This document shows, piece after piece, positions 1 to 8,098 of a stretch of DNA of 64,000 nucleotides; positions within the stretch are counted from its first letter, which is position 1; the number at the start of each line of letters is the position of its first letter. The translations under genes were made by a program, and so were the position numbers. The notes below the pieces were generated by a model that saw only the letters and a program-made list of their open reading frames with translations, searched no databases and had not been told where the DNA came from. The stretch is from Planctomycetaceae bacterium (lineage in GTDB: Bacteria > Planctomycetota > Planctomycetia > Planctomycetales > Planctomycetaceae): positions 1 to 64,000 of the forward strand of contig JANQSH010000179.1 of the NCBI GenBank assembly GCA_028284145.1, in the 5' to 3' direction.

Positions 1-68
1 GGGCTTTCCCTGGGGGGAGAGCTTATTCTATTCGCATCCACGACGGACCGGTCCGAACCTTTTTGAGT

Positions 69-87
69 CCACGGCCAGAGGCCGTGG
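69..87. other. Perfect inverted repeat left of attL
   Basis: CCACGGCC and GGCCGTGG flank a 3-nt loop (AGA), giving an 8-bp perfect stem. Part of it (GGCCAGAGG, 73-81) is also complementary to CCTCTGGCC inside the attachment core, so an alternative long-range pairing is possible. The role is unknown; it may belong to the RNA gene that forms the attachment site. Confidence 0.4.
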
Positions 88-115
88 GTTTAGTTGAGAC
101 TAAGTGCCATTGAAC

Positions 116-1420
116 TCATAATTTGTTGGTTGGGGGTTCGAGTCCCTCTGGCCCTACTACGCCAATTTGCACTAAATCGCTGGCGTTCGCAAACCCTCGT
201 TTTTCGAGGGTTTTTTCGTTCGCGGGTGAATATTCGTGCGTATCGTCGCGACTGCTTGCGTGCACTGACTGCGCCGGATTGTGCGCCGCTCTTGCAAAAT
301 GGTCATCTGTCGTCATCAGATAATGCTGCATTGCGACCGTCGGCGTATTGCCCAGCCAATCCGTAACAACCTGTACAGGGAACGTCTCGACCAATTCTGT
401 TTCTCGGCTTGCCCGCAGGTTGTGAAACAGTCTCGGCCACGTTTCCAGTCCAGCTCGGCAAATGATTTTTTGAAAGGTAGTGCGAAGATTTGTATTCGAC
501 CAACCTTTTGGACCGCTCGCGCTCTGACGAAACCGATGATCGACGACGTACTCCGCACCATCTTCGGCCAGTTCAAACGCTTCCGAAAGGTAGGGCCGCA
601 ATTCCGCGAATATCGGAATCACTCGGGTTGCCTTTCCGTCGTGGTGTTCCGTCTTAGGTGATTGCACAGTGATTCGGTCAGTTTCCCAATTCACGTCCTG
701 CCAACGCAGAGAAAGAACCTCACTCGGACATCTCAGTCCCCCGTAGCGTGCCAACGCAACGATCGTGCGCCAGTGATGGTCTGGACACGCATCCAAAACC
801 TTGTCGATTTTGTCGCGACCGACGAACCGAAGACGGTCGCTAGTTTTTGGCGCAGTCGCCTTCACATCAGCGAAAGGGTTCGACGTAATGAGGTTTCGAC
901 GTTGCATCGCTCGAAATAAAGAGCGGACATACTTCAACCGCTTGTGGATCGTTGTCTGTGCCAGATTGCGTCCGATAAGGTATTGCTTGAAATCGTCGGC
1001 TTCACCCGGCGTAATGCTGGCAACTTCGCGCGAATCCCCGAAGAAGCCAGTCAGGTCATTGACGACCAGGCCCATCGCGGTCTTTGAAGCCGGCTTCAGA
1101 TCGTTTCGCCCTTCGATGTAGGACTCCAGAAACGGCCGCAACTCAGTTTGTGCCGGTTCTTCCCGTTTCGGGATCAAACCGACGCGGGCCAGCTTGTCAG
1201 CCAGAACAGGTTCCAAATCGGCAACCCAGCGGGAAGTTTCCGCATCAATCGCATGGCCGGTGAGTTTCGCTTCGATCAGCTTCTCGACTTTGAATTTGAC
1301 CGTTTCCGCTGCGCGATGGGATACCTTGCCCAGACGGATCGTCTTGCGTTTACGATCCGAACCGATGAACAAGATTCGCCGATGTCCATTTTTTTCTTTC
1401 GCGATGGATGCCATTGCCAA
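116..1420 (-). CDS. Tyrosine-type site-specific integrase
   Basis: The gene encodes 434 aa. It should catalyse recombination between the two 22-bp repeats. An N-terminal SAM-like core-binding region (about 90-190, RNLAQTTIHKRLKYVRSLF) precedes the catalytic domain. In that domain I see the first Arg box (ARYGGLRCPSEVLSLRW), a HNLRAS box (His/Arg) and MQHYL with the Tyr nucleophile. The usual LGH triplet reads LGN (WLGNTPTVAMQHYL). The last residues VGPEGLE are encoded by the antisense of the tRNA-like core, and only six residues (PPTNKL) follow before the stop in flanking DNA. In an excised circle the same frame would run into the right end of the element and gain 55 residues. The ATG start at 1420 gives MAMASIAKEKNGHRRI, a normal N-terminus for the family. 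Confidence 0.9.
   Translation of the reverse strand: MAMASIAKEKNGHRRILFIGSDRKRKTIRLGKVSHRAAETVKFKVEKLIEAKLTGHAIDAETSRWVADLEPVLADKLARVGLIPKREEPAQTELRPFLESYIEGRNDLKPASKTAMGLVVNDLTGFFGDSREVASITPGEADDFKQYLIGRNLAQTTIHKRLKYVRSLFRAMQRRNLITSNPFADVKATAPKTSDRLRFVGRDKIDKVLDACPDHHWRTIVALARYGGLRCPSEVLSLRWQDVNWETDRITVQSPKTEHHDGKATRVIPIFAELRPYLSEAFELAEDGAEYVVDHRFRQSASGPKGWSNTNLRTTFQKIICRAGLETWPRLFHNLRASRETELVETFPVQVVTDWLGNTPTVAMQHYLMTTDDHFARAAHNPAQSVHASSRDDTHEYSPANEKTLEKRGFANASDLVQIGVVGPEGLEPPTNKL
137..158 (+). other. attL core (tRNA 3'-end-like)
   Basis: This 22-bp sequence (TTCGAGTCCC...GGCCCTACT) recurs exactly at 19906-19927. With the five Gs before it, it reads like a T-arm (GGGGG-TTCGAGT-CCCTC) followed by an acceptor 3' strand. 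Further upstream, CTCATAA at 115-121 would fit a CAT anticodon loop with 5-nt variable spacing. However, no matching acceptor 5' strand or D-arm is present at 71-105, so a full functional tRNA is not supported. It is either a decayed tRNA or a tRNA-like target. Confidence 0.8.
191..216 (+). terminator. Intrinsic terminator after the attL RNA-like sequence
   Basis: AAACCCTCG and CGAGGGTTT form a 9-bp stem around a 5-T loop, and six Ts run from 211 on the plus strand. It lies 35 bases past the tRNA-like 3' end and would stop plus-strand transcription from that locus. It is embedded in the antisense of the integrase C-terminal codons. Confidence 0.65.
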
Positions 1421-1732
1421 AATACCTTTCTAACGTCTGTGTTCTTATCCTGTCAGTTATACGCGAATTCTTGCGACTTGGTTCAATGCATTCCACAGTT
1501 TTCACCGAAACTTGGTGTTCGCTTGGGAAAACCGATTCATAGGCCACGATCTCGCCCCTCAAAACTTGCCCGCGAAAAAGCGCGGCTATTGGGTGGTTTT
1601 GAGATCGTTCCGGCTGCAGAAATCCATGTACCCCGGTTGCCTGTGATATTTCGGTAATAATAGTGCGGAGAGCAGGCGGTTCTCGTCCATTCGCCCCGAC
1701 TGGAAACAATCTGCCCCCTCCTCTCCACTACC
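1421..1732. other. Intergenic stretch upstream of the integrase
   Basis: About 310 bases lie between the integrase start and the end of the TubC-like gene. The short ORFs here (about 60-170 aa, both strands) show no recognisable domain or good ribosome site. I see no strong promoter or repeat. The integrase promoter must lie here if it is not expressed from the upstream operon. Confidence 0.5.
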
Positions 1733-2077
1733 TCACGCTAATTGCCGAATGTATTCCGCGACAGCCTGCCACACATCGGACTGAGTTTCTCCCTTAGTAA
1801 TTCTTCGCTCGATTGAATCGAGTCGTGTCCAGTCGATCGAGCCGCCGCGATAGCGGCGATTTGAAAACTCTATCCATGCCGTGATTGTCCGGTGACGCTC
1901 TTTGGCTTGAATCGGCTGATCCTCCAGCAGTTTCATCAATTGAGTCTTGTTCCGCTTTATTTCAGCGATCATTGCGGAATCGACAGCCGAACGGGGTGAA
2001 TAGGCCAGACGGCCTTTGTCGACTCGAATCTGGACTCCGCGACAGGTGAGGTCAATCAACAACTCAGCTGCATTCAT
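1733..2077 (-). CDS. TubC N-terminal docking-like small protein
   Basis: The product is 114 aa. The N-terminus (MNAAELLIDLTCRGVQIRVDKGRL...) and the central MIAEIKRNKTQLMKLLED match the pattern of TubC_N docking-domain-related proteins, which are common beside primases in plasmids and integrative elements. The C-terminal half holds a small helical segment (ITAWIEFSNRRYRG...). The ATG at 2077 overlaps the TGA of the primase-like gene by one base (TGATG), so translation is probably coupled. This is why I prefer it to the start five codons upstream (2092). Its role in the element is unknown. Confidence 0.65.
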   Translation of the reverse strand: MNAAELLIDLTCRGVQIRVDKGRLAYSPRSAVDSAMIAEIKRNKTQLMKLLEDQPIQAKERHRTITAWIEFSNRRYRGGSIDWTRLDSIERRITKGETQSDVWQAVAEYIRQLA

Positions 2078-4503
2078 CAGACGTACCCCCAAGACTCATC
2101 GCTGTTTTCCTCACCATCTACTCCGTCTACGTCTACATTAACGATGTCTTTTTCGGGAATTTTGGCATTACCGTAGACCGTAGACAGGACAAATCTTCGT
2201 GTTGGCTGTCCTCGTTGGCCGCGTGGTGTGGGTTCCCAATGGCCGATGCCCGCTTCCTGCAATTCACACAGGGCAGTATCGGCTTCCTCCGCAGTTCGGT
2301 ATCGTCGATGCCCCTGTTGGACTTCCCGGGCTGTGACTGATCCCCCTTTGTTTTCAATCCACTCCACCAGACGCCGGTACTCTCCCTCAGTTTCCGATTC
2401 ATCGAGCATTGAATAGATGCGTCTGGTTTCCTGGCTGAACCAGCGGACCATTGTGATGGCTGACTGAACACTCTGGACATCGACAGTATTGCGATCAATT
2501 GCTTCGCCTGATGCCCAACGTGTCAGATGAATGACCAGTGCCAGGCGAGGCGCATAACCCTCCAGTTTCGACCATGCGGACGATAGGTCACCGTACATCG
2601 CCAATTGTTCTTCACCGTGGCGATTGACGAAGTCAATCATTTCTCGCTGCGCTTCAGCAGCCATCAAAATCTGGGTTGGAACATCTTCTCCATCCGCATC
2701 GGTTGCCATCGAAAGGCTATAGAGACGATCAACCACGGAACCATAAGCATCCGCAACGTGTACTGGCACATCGTTATCCGTCCAACGCTTTGGTCGTCTT
2801 GGTGGATATGCCATTAAAACGCGAGCAGCCAGTCCGGATTCCCGATGTGTTTGCGTCAAACATCGCCGCAAAATACCGGGCTGTATTCCCCCAGCTATAC
2901 TGATGGCAGCACGGGGAACGTAGATCAGTTTCGGCCCGGTTTTACGATCCGTCTGCATTGCTCGCCCACCAAACATCTCTATCCAGCGGGCAGAATCTCC
3001 TCCTTTGCCGGAACGATATTGGTCGAAACTGTTCCACCATCCAGCCAGTTCGTCCTTAGCCATAAGAAGACCCCTGGGCTGGTTCTGAAGCAGTGGTGCC
3101 AGTGCCTCGACCGTCTGATCATCGCACCAGAAACGCTCGGCGATTGGTTCCTCCGGCTTCTGTGGTGGATCGCCCCCCTTTTTGGATCGCCTCCAATGAT
3201 TCAGATCACGATCGTAGACCGCTTGTCGAACCTCGTACTCCTGCATGTCGTCGCGGTATCGCAACAAAGCCCGTGATTGGCGGTGCTTTACTGGCGACAC
3301 TGCCAGGTCGAGTGCCGGACTTTTCATCGTTCCTGACTCACCGATGATGGCCGTCCAGATGATGGCCGGTTCATTCCACGATCTTTTTAGCTGAAGCCGG
3401 TGCGTATTTCCGATCGCTGCCGCCAGTACACTAAGCACCGGCAACACGAGATATGAAACATCGCAGCCAATTGCCTTTGCTGCAGCAGTCACGAATTCTC
3501 GGATTGTCTTTGGCAGAGTATCCACCGGGAATTGTTCGTATCGTTCGGTAATCCCCCTCGAACCATGCCCCCCCTTTTTTTCGCTATTCGGCTCCCATAG
3601 CCTTGCTTGCTGCAGCGATTCCTTGAGCAATTTCTCACCGTCTGGTCGGGCAAGAATTTCCCGGACACCATCGCCGCCCTTTTTTTTCATCTTCCCAGAT
3701 AGGCGGGCTATGCAGACCGATGCTGCCACACCAAAGAGATAACTGGCCGTCGTTTCGGCTCCACTCTGGCCGTCTTTGTCGAGATCGGGAACGATCACCA
3801 CATTCAGATCGGCAAACAGCCCAGCGAGGTTGGCATTGATCTGTCGACCGCAGATGCCGATGGTGGCATAACCTTGATCCAGCAATGCGGCTGCATCCTT
3901 CACCCCTTCGGTGATGTAAACGGTATCGTCCTGATTTGGCTTCCAGTCGTTCGGCACAAACAGCCCAGACTTTTCCCCTCGGACGATCATACCTTTCCGC
4001 AGATCACCGGTCGTGGCCATGTCGAAGTTGCCGCAGACGTTTCGATCAGCGCCGTACATCGGCACTCGACAGACATCGTTGCCATTTCGTTTGGCGATTC
4101 GTGCACCATATCGCCGAAGCGCATCGATCGGCATTCGCTTCAGACGTGCGACGGCTTCGACGACGTTGACTGTCCGATGTGGATTTTGGCCGTTTCGACG
4201 AATCAGCCCCAGATGATCAGCAACTGCATCAACAGCGTTGGGGAATGTGCAGCCGGTCAGCCACATCACGGCTGCGAATCCATCGCCATTCTTTTCATTG
4301 TAACATTTGTTGCAGAACAACGCACCGACTTCGACGTCGATCGCTCGGAAGCGATCTTTGCCGCCACAGCGCGGGCAAGGGTGATGTTTTTCGTCCAGAA
4401 CCAGTGAACCAACATTGCAAATGGCAGGTAAAATTTCCCGCCATTTTCCATGTGCCGCATTCCTAACAGATTCCACATTGACGTGATGATTTATTGACTG
4501 CAT
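2077..4503 (-). CDS. Primase/TOPRIM protein with DUF3987-type ATPase domain
   Basis: The 808-aa protein probably replicates the element or supports its replication. In order it has a primase-type zinc ribbon (CPRCGGKDRFRA...FCNKC, about residues 43-67), a TOPRIM-like region (TEGVKDAAALL, then VVIVPDLDKDGQSG) and a DUF3987-like region with a P-loop-like GESGTMKSPA. The open frame continues upstream to 4695, but the ATG at 4503 has GGAGG eleven bases before it on the minus strand. The preceding residues look non-coding, so I chose 4503. The gene precedes the TubC-like gene in the same operon. Such proteins are known from phage satellites and plasmids; whether this one has polymerase or only helicase activity cannot be seen. 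Confidence 0.8.
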   Translation of the reverse strand: MQSINHHVNVESVRNAAHGKWREILPAICNVGSLVLDEKHHPCPRCGGKDRFRAIDVEVGALFCNKCYNEKNGDGFAAVMWLTGCTFPNAVDAVADHLGLIRRNGQNPHRTVNVVEAVARLKRMPIDALRRYGARIAKRNGNDVCRVPMYGADRNVCGNFDMATTGDLRKGMIVRGEKSGLFVPNDWKPNQDDTVYITEGVKDAAALLDQGYATIGICGRQINANLAGLFADLNVVIVPDLDKDGQSGAETTASYLFGVAASVCIARLSGKMKKKGGDGVREILARPDGEKLLKESLQQARLWEPNSEKKGGHGSRGITERYEQFPVDTLPKTIREFVTAAAKAIGCDVSYLVLPVLSVLAAAIGNTHRLQLKRSWNEPAIIWTAIIGESGTMKSPALDLAVSPVKHRQSRALLRYRDDMQEYEVRQAVYDRDLNHWRRSKKGGDPPQKPEEPIAERFWCDDQTVEALAPLLQNQPRGLLMAKDELAGWWNSFDQYRSGKGGDSARWIEMFGGRAMQTDRKTGPKLIYVPRAAISIAGGIQPGILRRCLTQTHRESGLAARVLMAYPPRRPKRWTDNDVPVHVADAYGSVVDRLYSLSMATDADGEDVPTQILMAAEAQREMIDFVNRHGEEQLAMYGDLSSAWSKLEGYAPRLALVIHLTRWASGEAIDRNTVDVQSVQSAITMVRWFSQETRRIYSMLDESETEGEYRRLVEWIENKGGSVTAREVQQGHRRYRTAEEADTALCELQEAGIGHWEPTPRGQRGQPTRRFVLSTVYGNAKIPEKDIVNVDVDGVDGEENSDESWGYV

Positions 4504-4603
4504 AATTCGGTAAACCTCCATTTTTACAGCGAAGATGGAAGAAAAAAACGTGGCCCCGTGGAGTTGCCGCTCGACGGGGTTCTCTTTTGCGCGAGACCAG
4601 CGA

Positions 4604-4825
4604 TCAAGACCCGGCAGACTGTTTCCGCGATTCGATCCAGCGCTGTAAATCGCGTATGTCATAGCGGACCAGGCGACCGATCTTGATCGACGCAATTTCG
4701 CCGTCTTTGGTCATCTGCCACAACTTGCGAGGGCTGATGGCGAGAGCGTCTGCCGCCTGAAGTGGGGTAAGCAGTTGGGGATGAGAACCGGTGGGACGAG
4801 GGCTGGAATTGGTGAATGTCATCAA
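4604..4825 (-). CDS. Excisionase-like helix-turn-helix protein
   Basis: The product is 73 aa. [20 protein letters not shown] followed by MTKDGEIASIKIGRLVRYDI and LQRWIES is the MerR-like winged-helix pattern of HTH_17/excisionase proteins. It is expected to bind DNA near the attachment sites, bend it and direct excision, and may also regulate the operon. It lies between the primase-like gene and the large unknown gene on the same strand. Two adjacent Met codons (4825, 4822) are possible starts. The inverted repeats at 4890-5007 lie directly upstream and are plausible binding sites. Confidence 0.75.
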   Translation of the reverse strand: MMTFTNSSPRPTGSHPQLLTPLQAADALAISPRKLWQMTKDGEIASIKIGRLVRYDIRDLQRWIESRKQSAGS

Positions 4826-4889
4826 GAATGCTCCAACGGGTTATTGTTCGAGCCCAGCACATCGCTGGACTCATACCCGTTGGCGCAGC

Positions 4890-5007
4890 GTTCGACAAAA
4901 AATGTCGAACAGTCTCTAATTCGCAGCAAAACACCTGGTTTTGCGGGTTTTCGCATCGAGAAGTAATTCGCAAAGTGTTCGACAAAACCTATCGAACGAT
5001 CGAACAC
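4890..5007. promoter_or_regulatory. Cluster of TTCGA-containing inverted repeats upstream of the excisionase-like gene
   Basis: GTTCGACA and TGTCGAAC form an 8-bp inverted repeat around five As (4890-4910). GTGTTCGA (4975-4982) and TCGAACAC (5000-5007) form a second perfect inverted repeat, with a further TCGAA between the arms. They fill the 182-bp gap before the excisionase-like gene. They fit an operator for an element-encoded regulator or iteron-like sites of a replication origin. The sequence alone does not decide between these. Confidence 0.5.
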
Positions 5008-7269
5008 TTACTCGTTTTCGTCGTCTCGTTCCGTTTCGGTAGGTGGTGATTTGCCAAAAAGGTGGTGAGGTGAGAATTCCTGATTCAACAACTTCAGAGC
5101 TGCCACCAGTTTTGACATGTCACGACAAGCACTACGGTATTTTGTATGGCCATCAAATCGGTCTTTGAAGAATTTTGATGCGGTGGAATTTGAAACATCC
5201 GCCATTTCCGCAAGCTGATTGTTCCCAATCGGATTCAAATTGAGGCAACTACCATCACTATACTTATGGTGTTGAGTTAGGGCGGCGATCAGTTTCGTTT
5301 CGGCTTCACCTTTTTCCGTGCTACGTTTCGGACTTTTTTTGCCCGCTCGTTTCGCAACTGCTGTTTCTCCCTCTGCCTCATCCAACTTCGCGTCTTGCTT
5401 GTCACCCTGGGCAACCTGCAGCCGCGCTACCAACTCCTTGACGAATTCATCGACCAATTCTTCGTGAGCATCTTCCAAATCTGTGTTGCCGCAAATATCA
5501 CCGTTCCGGTTTTGATGCCTTATCTTTCGCCATTTCTTCCGAAGCTCGTCTTTCCACTTGGTTTTGTCTTTGCCATAGATATTTAGAAACTTGAACGCAG
5601 CCACAACAGCATCGTGAAATACATGCTCCGGCTTCAGTTCATCCTCTTCTTCGTAGCCGCTGCCGCTGCAAAGCCATCCTGGGTAATAATGCTCAGCATC
5701 TTTGAGTCGCTGTATGATCGACACCGCGTCCTCAGACGATTTGTCAGCGACATTCCCTTCCAATCCGGCCCGGTCTTCAAAAGCATCGCGCAGGGACTTC
5801 ACAACAGGAGTCAATAGCTCGTCAATCTGCTCCACTGTGCCGACCGTCAATTTCCGTTTCAGCACGCGTTTTACAGCATCGATCTCCTCGGAAGGTAAAT
5901 CAGATATCTCTTCTGCCCTGCGCAGCGACTCAGACCAGCGAATGCCATCAATCATTTTACTAAGCGTTTCATCGGTGTATCTCTCCTGAAACTGATGCCG
6001 TTTTGCCTCGGCTGCATACCGAACTTCATCTCGAACAAATTCCAGAAACTCAACATGTCCTTCCGTTGAATCTGTGAATCGATCGAGAAGTGAAAAACCA
6101 GTTTGCGCGTCGCTGTTTTCCAGCTTTGAATTCAGGTCAGACCGTACAATTCCGAAATCAGGCGGCTTGAATTTGGTGATTGGATAAGTGGGCTCTGCGA
6201 TCCATTGAAGAGCGGAGTCTTTCGAGTCCGGGACCGTCATTTGGTCAGAAAGTCGTCGCGCGAGATCATCGATGTAGCAGACAAAGTGAGAGGCGTCCGG
6301 ACTGTCCTCGCTAAAGATTTCTTCTAATTCCGCCGCAACTTTCGATTGCTCGCCGTCGGCTGCGTGGATGTAGACAATTCGCACGAACTCCTCGGCGTCG
6401 GGGCAATCGTCTCGACCCGGCCAGTCCAACTCGTACTCGTATTCCCGATGGGAAGAGTGCACCAGTTGAACGATTAGTTTGGCCCATTCGGAGCAGTATT
6501 TCTTTCGCTGTTCATCATCCAGAATCTCTGGAATCATTCGCCTGGTGTCTTCTTCAATCTTGACCAACGTTCCGATCGGAAATCGGCGGGACTCATTCGC
6601 CAACTTCTGTAGCTGTTCAAAGGCGACCTTGGCTTTCTCGCGCTGCTGAGCAATCTGTTCCCCTATTTGTTTCTGTTCTCGTCGCTGGCTTCTGATGATG
6701 CTGACACTGGTCGCTTCTGTTTCAACCAATGATTTACAATTCCGCATTGCAAGGAGATGGTCTTTGAACTTGTCGAGTTCCCGAAGAGGATCGTCCCATT
6801 CCGGCAACCCCTGCTCTCGGATGGTGGAGACGACCATTTGCAGGTCGGTTCCGTTTTCGTTGCCGTTATTGCCTGACCAATAGTGCCACTTTCCCAATGC
6901 ATCGATCGTCGCTCGACATCGTTCCGCCCAATGAGCGACTCCGCTGATTACGTCAAGTTTTTCCAGCAAGTCGTCCGGCATTTCATTCAGCACGGCTTGG
7001 GATGATTCCCACGCCTGCCAGAATCGATCAAGCGTTGCTTTCATCCGGCTGAGACATTCAAGCCACAATTCGTCTGCTGTGGTCGCGTCTTTTTCAAAAT
7101 TGTCGCAATGTTCGTGAAACTCGTTCCAGACCAGATCAGATGGCGCTCGGCTACCGTCAATCCGTTGCTCTGCATCAACGCACTCTCGGCGAAGATCGGA
7201 CGCAAAACAGGCTAGATCATGAAGTGCAGCGTGCAATCGATCTGCAGGAGCCGGAATTTTATTCATCAA
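5008..7269 (-). CDS. Large uncharacterised protein of the element, 753 aa
   Basis: I do not recognise this family. The protein is acidic and mostly helical, with no signal peptide or membrane segment. The C-terminal about 110 residues look like a DNA-binding winged-helix region: LIAALTQHHKYSDG, then NQLAEMADVSNSTASKFFKD, a helix-turn-helix-like pattern, after a Lys/Arg-rich linker (AGKKSPKRSTEK). A stretch near residue 195-230 (RSQRREQKQIGEQIAQQREK) is predicted coiled coil. Start codons are at 7269 or 7266. It lies in the minus-strand operon between the Zn-ribbon protein and the excisionase-like gene. A role in regulation or replication of the element is possible but is a guess. Confidence 0.7.
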   Translation of the reverse strand: MMNKIPAPADRLHAALHDLACFASDLRRECVDAEQRIDGSRAPSDLVWNEFHEHCDNFEKDATTADELWLECLSRMKATLDRFWQAWESSQAVLNEMPDDLLEKLDVISGVAHWAERCRATIDALGKWHYWSGNNGNENGTDLQMVVSTIREQGLPEWDDPLRELDKFKDHLLAMRNCKSLVETEATSVSIIRSQRREQKQIGEQIAQQREKAKVAFEQLQKLANESRRFPIGTLVKIEEDTRRMIPEILDDEQRKKYCSEWAKLIVQLVHSSHREYEYELDWPGRDDCPDAEEFVRIVYIHAADGEQSKVAAELEEIFSEDSPDASHFVCYIDDLARRLSDQMTVPDSKDSALQWIAEPTYPITKFKPPDFGIVRSDLNSKLENSDAQTGFSLLDRFTDSTEGHVEFLEFVRDEVRYAAEAKRHQFQERYTDETLSKMIDGIRWSESLRRAEEISDLPSEEIDAVKRVLKRKLTVGTVEQIDELLTPVVKSLRDAFEDRAGLEGNVADKSSEDAVSIIQRLKDAEHYYPGWLCSGSGYEEEDELKPEHVFHDAVVAAFKFLNIYGKDKTKWKDELRKKWRKIRHQNRNGDICGNTDLEDAHEELVDEFVKELVARLQVAQGDKQDAKLDEAEGETAVAKRAGKKSPKRSTEKGEAETKLIAALTQHHKYSDGSCLNLNPIGNNQLAEMADVSNSTASKFFKDRFDGHTKYRSACRDMSKLVAALKLLNQEFSPHHLFGKSPPTETERDDENE

Positions 7270-7379
7270 CTTGCCTTCATTCGGGCCGATTCAGGCGGGC
7301 AGTAGCAGGCAAGTCAACCAATTTGCCCGCTTGAATCGTTCGCCGGGGATCAGCCGGCTACCCTGCATTCCATGACATT

Positions 7380-7397
7380 GCCATCCAACGGGATGGC
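7380..7397. other. Hairpin between two element genes
   Basis: GCCATCC and GGATGGC pair perfectly around AACG. The hairpin sits in the 150-bp gap after the Zn-ribbon gene and before the 753-aa gene. It lacks a clear T-run, so it may be a weak terminator or an mRNA-processing structure. Confidence 0.4.
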
Positions 7398-7419
7398 AAC
7401 CATCCCCCCCCTGATAATC

Positions 7420-7947
7420 TTATCCGCGTGAACCCCATCGTTCCTTCATCATCTGCACCAATTCTGCATCTGTACTCATCCCCAGATGACCGAGAATCCG
7501 CTCAACCTGGTGCGATTCCCGACAGCTTTGGTAGGTGAGGTCGTAACACGTCCGGCAACCAAAATACCGGCCCCCCGGTGGCAGATACAGTTTACCTGCT
7601 CTGCAATCACAGGGCCGGCCATTACGTGCGAGTGGACAGGTAAACCACCACCTGCGACCGTTGAACTGCGTCGCGGTCGATTGCAGCTTAATGGGCAAAT
7701 CGAATTCCTGCCCATCGACAAATTGATATTGCAGCGTCACTGTCGGACCATTCCACCAATTGACTTTGAAGCCAACCGACGATTGATGACCACCAGATGA
7801 TCCCCATGTGACCGTTCCCGAAGAACCGGGATACAGTGCCTTCCGCAAGGCGTTGATATCCAGAACGCGAGACTCTTCAACAGTCGATTTCTTGTCCCAT
7901 CGATACCAATTCCCGCTTCCTTCACCTCCCACAGTTGCCTCCTGCAT
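7420..7947 (-). CDS. Conserved zinc-ribbon mobile-element protein, 175 aa
   Basis: The protein starts with a GGEGSGNWYRWDKKSTVEE segment and a DINALRKALYPG segment. A beta-rich middle follows (TVTLQYQFVD, PIKLQSTATQFNGRRWWFTC). It ends in a zinc-binding module with Cys pairs in FTCPLARNGRPCDCRAGKLY and YFGCRTCYDLTYQSCRESHQ. This architecture recurs as a hypothetical protein in many integrative elements and phages; no activity is established to my knowledge. It is the first gene of the minus-strand arm and diverges from hsdM across a gap of about 150 bases that must hold both promoters. Confidence 0.75.
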   Translation of the reverse strand: MQEATVGGEGSGNWYRWDKKSTVEESRVLDINALRKALYPGSSGTVTWGSSGGHQSSVGFKVNWWNGPTVTLQYQFVDGQEFDLPIKLQSTATQFNGRRWWFTCPLARNGRPCDCRAGKLYLPPGGRYFGCRTCYDLTYQSCRESHQVERILGHLGMSTDAELVQMMKERWGSRG

Positions 7948-8098
7948 TCTGAAACTTTTTGCCTAAATGATATGGGAATTATGCCTTCAACTCCTGAGCA
8001 ATCAGGTCGACACCAATTATCGGATTTCCTTTGTGGAATGTACAGATGCAAACGTGTACGATCGACTGCATATCACAGCGAAAAAACGAAAGCACCAG

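Noticed and set aside
71-156. Complete tRNA at the left attachment site
   Set aside because: The 3' half looks right, but the acceptor 5' strand has a mismatch at best and no D-arm can be made. The UCCA end needed for tmRNA is also absent.
94-366. Short plus-strand ORFs over the attL region
   Set aside because: They lie antisense to the integrase and tRNA-like sequence and have no domain or ribosome site.
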